Shown one piece after another: positions 61,471 through 64,000 of a stretch of 64,000 nt of DNA. The first letter of the stretch is position 1, and each line of letters opens with the position of its first letter. The position numbers were made by a program, and so were the translations under genes. Below the pieces are notes generated by a model. The model made no database searches. It was not told the DNA's origin and saw only the letters and a program-made list of their open reading frames with translations. The DNA is from Ilex aquifolium (Eukaryota; Streptophyta; Magnoliopsida; Aquifoliales; Aquifoliaceae), in NCBI GenBank assembly GCA_951799425.1, contig OX637391.1:19020551-19084550 (forward strand). Direction: 5' to 3'.

Positions 61471-63496
61471 CTGTAATTTATAACCACAAGCAGTAACGTA
61501 GAAAATATTTACACAACTAACTAAATAATGGACGATGAACAGCCAAAGGAAAGGAAAAGATGGTCTTACATACCTTGAAATGAGAATAAGTAGAATGACA
61601 AAGCACTGTTTAGCAGCCCATACAAGAAATTTTGGCTGCTTGGAGACCATACTTGCCGAACCATTGAAGGCAGACATGTAGAAATAGTGGCAGCAAGACT
61701 GAGAACCTTCAATGATGGTGTGGTGAACAATCTCTTCCACTTTATGAGGACAGACGTGGTGCACCAAAAATTAGCCACATAATCCTCGTATATACCCCTC
61801 TCAAAGGGAGCTAGACGAGAGAGCACCTGTTATTAAGAAGGAAAGTAAACAAAAAAATCACAATACTTTCCGTCAGGAAATACAACATAAAATTTTGACC
61901 AGCTAAGAATACAACAATTATGTCTGGGATTACTAAAAGCAAAAACCTGTGATAAACAGTAAAACTTAAAATAAAAATGTCTCTTAAAACACCTAAAATT
62001 TTTCTTCTAGCCCTTCCATATTTTCCTTCTCATACACAAAGAGTAGTGATGTTTTGAATGGAGGATTACTCTTTTGTTAGCCTCTTTAATGCCCCCTGCA
62101 AATTAGCTAGACGAGTCCTGTTAAGAATTAAATAATGAAAAAGGGACACTGAAGTGACAACCTAGAAACAAAATTAACCATGAATGCATGTCAGCTCCCT
62201 GAACATGTTAGAAAAAACATGGTCTTCATATCCAATGCAGCAAAAGATACTCAAATGTGTAATTACTAATTACTGCAAAGACAACCAGTATTACATATTC
62301 CCCTGGATTTATCATATACTTACACACAAAGTGTAAGAAAAGTCGTGATATTCTTGTATACAACAAATGTTAAACATATTTTGCCTAATATGAGCAATTC
62401 AAATTTCTGTCTAAATTTTTTTATAGAAAAACGATAGAGAATTGTACTACTTTAAAACATCAGTACATCAAATTCAAGGAAACTCATTAGAAAATTTAGG
62501 TTTTCTTAAGTATCTTCACCCCTGGATGATTTCTTGGATAAGGATGTTTCAATTTCTGGCTTGTAACAACTTCAGTTTGTGAGGCCTATTAGAGTGGCAA
62601 AAACTGTCATGTCGACTACATTTTCCTTTTCTACAAGGAAGCCTTCATCTGTTTTTGAATAGTTCATTGTGACATTTGGTGACCTTCGCCTCAATATAGT
62701 TCTTCTTGTTTACGATATCATATAGTCTTTGCGGATGATTGCAGCCCCTAACACATGGTTGTATCCAATAAAGGCTAAATCTGATAGCATAAATCTTTTC
62801 AAATATTTTAAGTTTTCTTGTGGGACTATGTTTAATGGTAGAATCAGATATTTTCAGTGAGATTGAGTCACGGAGTGAACAGATGGAGTTTTTAAGGCCT
62901 GCCTTGATTGTGGAGGTATTTTTCATGAATTTCATGTCGTCATGCACCTCAACAAAAATGGAGCTAAACTTCCTTTACCTTGCCATTTCTGCTTGAAGCT
63001 TTTTCCACATATGTATATCTTATCAATAGATAGCCCACTCGCGTGCTTAGTCATTACTCTCCACATGAAATTTTATTTGGGTCTCAGTCAGACTATTCTC
63101 ATCTAAAGGATGCATTAAATGAGAATGGTCATTTGATCTCTTATCTCAAGCAATCCTTATGTTAAAAGAATTGAAACAGCAGGGTTTGAGGACATGTCAT
63201 TCAAAAGTTAGACCACTATGTTGGAGCAGGAAAAAGAGTCTCAGCATTATTCGCATAAACATTGACAAGGAAAACCTCAAACGTAAATAAGAAAAAAGAA
63301 ACCATCGAACTGTGGAAGTCATTCTTGTGTTTACCTCAGAAATAGAATGAAATGAATGAATGTACGGCCACCAAACAATCGCAAATGTTCCTAATACCAC
63401 ACATCCCAATTTGAAAACCTCAAAAAGTGGATTCCGGCGCCTTAGGCACCTACCCAAGAGATGGCTGAAAAATGCAGGAGCAAAATATGCGCTCAT
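61022..63496 (-). CDS. ALG6: ALG6-type dolichyl-P-P-Man9GlcNAc2 alpha-1,3-glucosyltransferase, C-terminal half
   Basis: This ER membrane enzyme of N-glycan assembly adds the first glucose to lipid-linked Man9GlcNAc2 from dolichyl-phosphate-glucose. Three terminal exons, 63496-63335, 61826-61574 and 61470-61022, join in phase to 287 residues and a TAG; the full family length is about 510-530. Visible family stretches are MSAYFAPAFFSHLLGRCLRR, VVLGTFAIVWWPYIHS, RLAPFERGIYEDYVANFWC and FYLFSFQVHEKSILLP. Several hydrophobic membrane segments and a C-terminal KEKKQH follow. The Lys-rich end may be an ER-retention-like signal (inference). ALG8 is less likely because it lacks the EDYVANFWC-type motif. 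Upstream exons lie beyond the window. Confidence 0.9.
61574..61826 (-). CDS. ALG6: ALG6 penultimate exon
   Basis: 253 bp from VLSRLAPFERGIYEDY to FYLFSFQ plus one base, between AATAACAG and GTATGT. It contains the best-conserved lumenal motif of the family, here RLAPFERGIYEDYVANFW. Confidence 0.92.
61827..63334 (-). other. ALG6 intron
   Basis: A 1,508-bp GT-AG intron. On - at 62645-62947 there is a 100-codon open frame (CSLRDSISLKISDST, YWIQPCVRGCNHPQRLYDIV) that does not look low-complexity. I do not recognise it. It may be a captured fragment or chance. Confidence 0.75.
63335..63496 (-). CDS. ALG6: ALG6 antepenultimate exon
   Basis: 162 bp, phase 0 at both ends, between TTTATGCAG and GTAAAC. 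It encodes MSAYFAPAFF to HSFHSISE, including the VVLGTFAIVWWPY membrane segment. Confidence 0.9.
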
Positions 63497-64000
63497 CTGC
63501 ATAAAGAGACAAAAGATCCAATGAAAAAGATAAGCCAGAATTTTTCCGTCGACAACGATAACAAAAAAAATTTAAAGTAGTTTCCAATTGAGACATGAGT
63601 GTAATCAGGCAATTTGCTAGTCTTTTTATAAAGAGATATGCACCCAAAAGGGCTGTCTATATGTTTCCAAGTATTGGTCAACCTTCAATATAACTATTAA
63701 AAAACCAATACGTTTCGAACAATGTAAGATCAAAAAGCTCCTCTATCTAATTTCTTTGTTTTCCTTATGGCCCAGGCTCCGGCCACTTTCAGCAACTTTA
63801 TTACTTGTTAAGTAGTACTGCATCTGTTGACTGTCTTTACATCTAAATAACAGAATGACATCTTGTCAGCAACTTTATTACTTGTTAAGTAGTACTGCCT
63901 CTGTTGACTGTATTTACGTCTAAATAACAGAATGACATTGTTCTTCGCCTCACTGTCAATGCATGTTATAAATTCACTAAAATCAAATCAAAAGAAGAAG
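63497..64000 (-). other. ALG6 upstream intron with a 77-bp tandem duplication
   Basis: The next exon (ending in SHKQ or similar) is not found here. Two copies of a 77-bp unit starting CAGCAACTTTATTACTTGTT lie at 63790-63866 and 63867-63941, differing at only a few bases. Confidence 0.7.

Noticed and set aside
1-64000. CRISPR arrays, operons, ribosome binding sites, rRNA
   Set aside because: None seen; the window is plant nuclear DNA and the direct repeats are LTRs, satellites or MITE arms.

Overview
The window is nuclear DNA of a flowering plant, almost certainly a eudicot and probably a woody one with a medium or large genome (the last point is inference). The signs are GT-AG spliced genes of plant families, AT-rich non-coding DNA, and dense plant-type Ty1/copia, Ty3/gypsy, TRIM, hAT, Tourist and Mutator-like elements. 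Only three host genes are supported. (1) A KH-domain RNA-binding protein gene on the + strand, entered part-way and ending at 36033. (2) A complete five-exon cytochrome P450 of the CYP735A cytokinin trans-hydroxylase type on the - strand (52360-55926). (3) The 3' half of an ALG6-type ER glucosyltransferase on the - strand (last three exons, 61022-63496), running off the right edge.

Layout. Positions 1-36033 are one host gene whose five visible exons total about 0.83 kb; the rest is transposon-filled intron. Intron 2 (699-8606) holds a TRIM (1018-1262) and a Tourist-type MITE (1462-7161) split by a very young copia element with identical 169-bp LTRs (1634-6974). Intron 4 (8844-35691, 26.8 kb) holds a non-autonomous LTR element (9936-12035), a small hAT-like element (12106-12752), and a hAT-like DNA transposon (12930-34429, 8-bp target duplication GTTTTTGC). 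That transposon carries three tandem ~0.95-kb units, a short copia derivative (15973-18128), and an old copia (18903-34393) that itself contains a 10.35-kb gypsy/Tat element (21760-32109). The gypsy element carries an antisense accessory gene with its own TATA box. The nest is thus four layers deep: intron, hAT, copia, gypsy.

Positions 36.0-52.3 kb are AT-rich intergenic DNA with MITEs, a 794-bp solo LTR of gypsy type (43048-43841) and an incomplete chromovirus-like gypsy (46235-51696) split by another solo LTR. The CYP735A gene follows. Its upstream side carries two adjacent Mutator-like MITEs with perfect 9-bp target duplications and two gypsy/Tat-like solo LTRs (57528-58102, 58340-58890), then the ALG6 3' end.

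The three host genes are unrelated in role (RNA binding, cytokinin activation, N-glycan precursor assembly) and show no operon-like logic. The most informative content is the nesting order, which target duplications fix independently at almost every level, and the antisense gene and GGCGCC-rich arrays inside the gypsy element. Splice sites were chosen by GT-AG rule, reading phase and family alignment from memory; nothing was run against a database.
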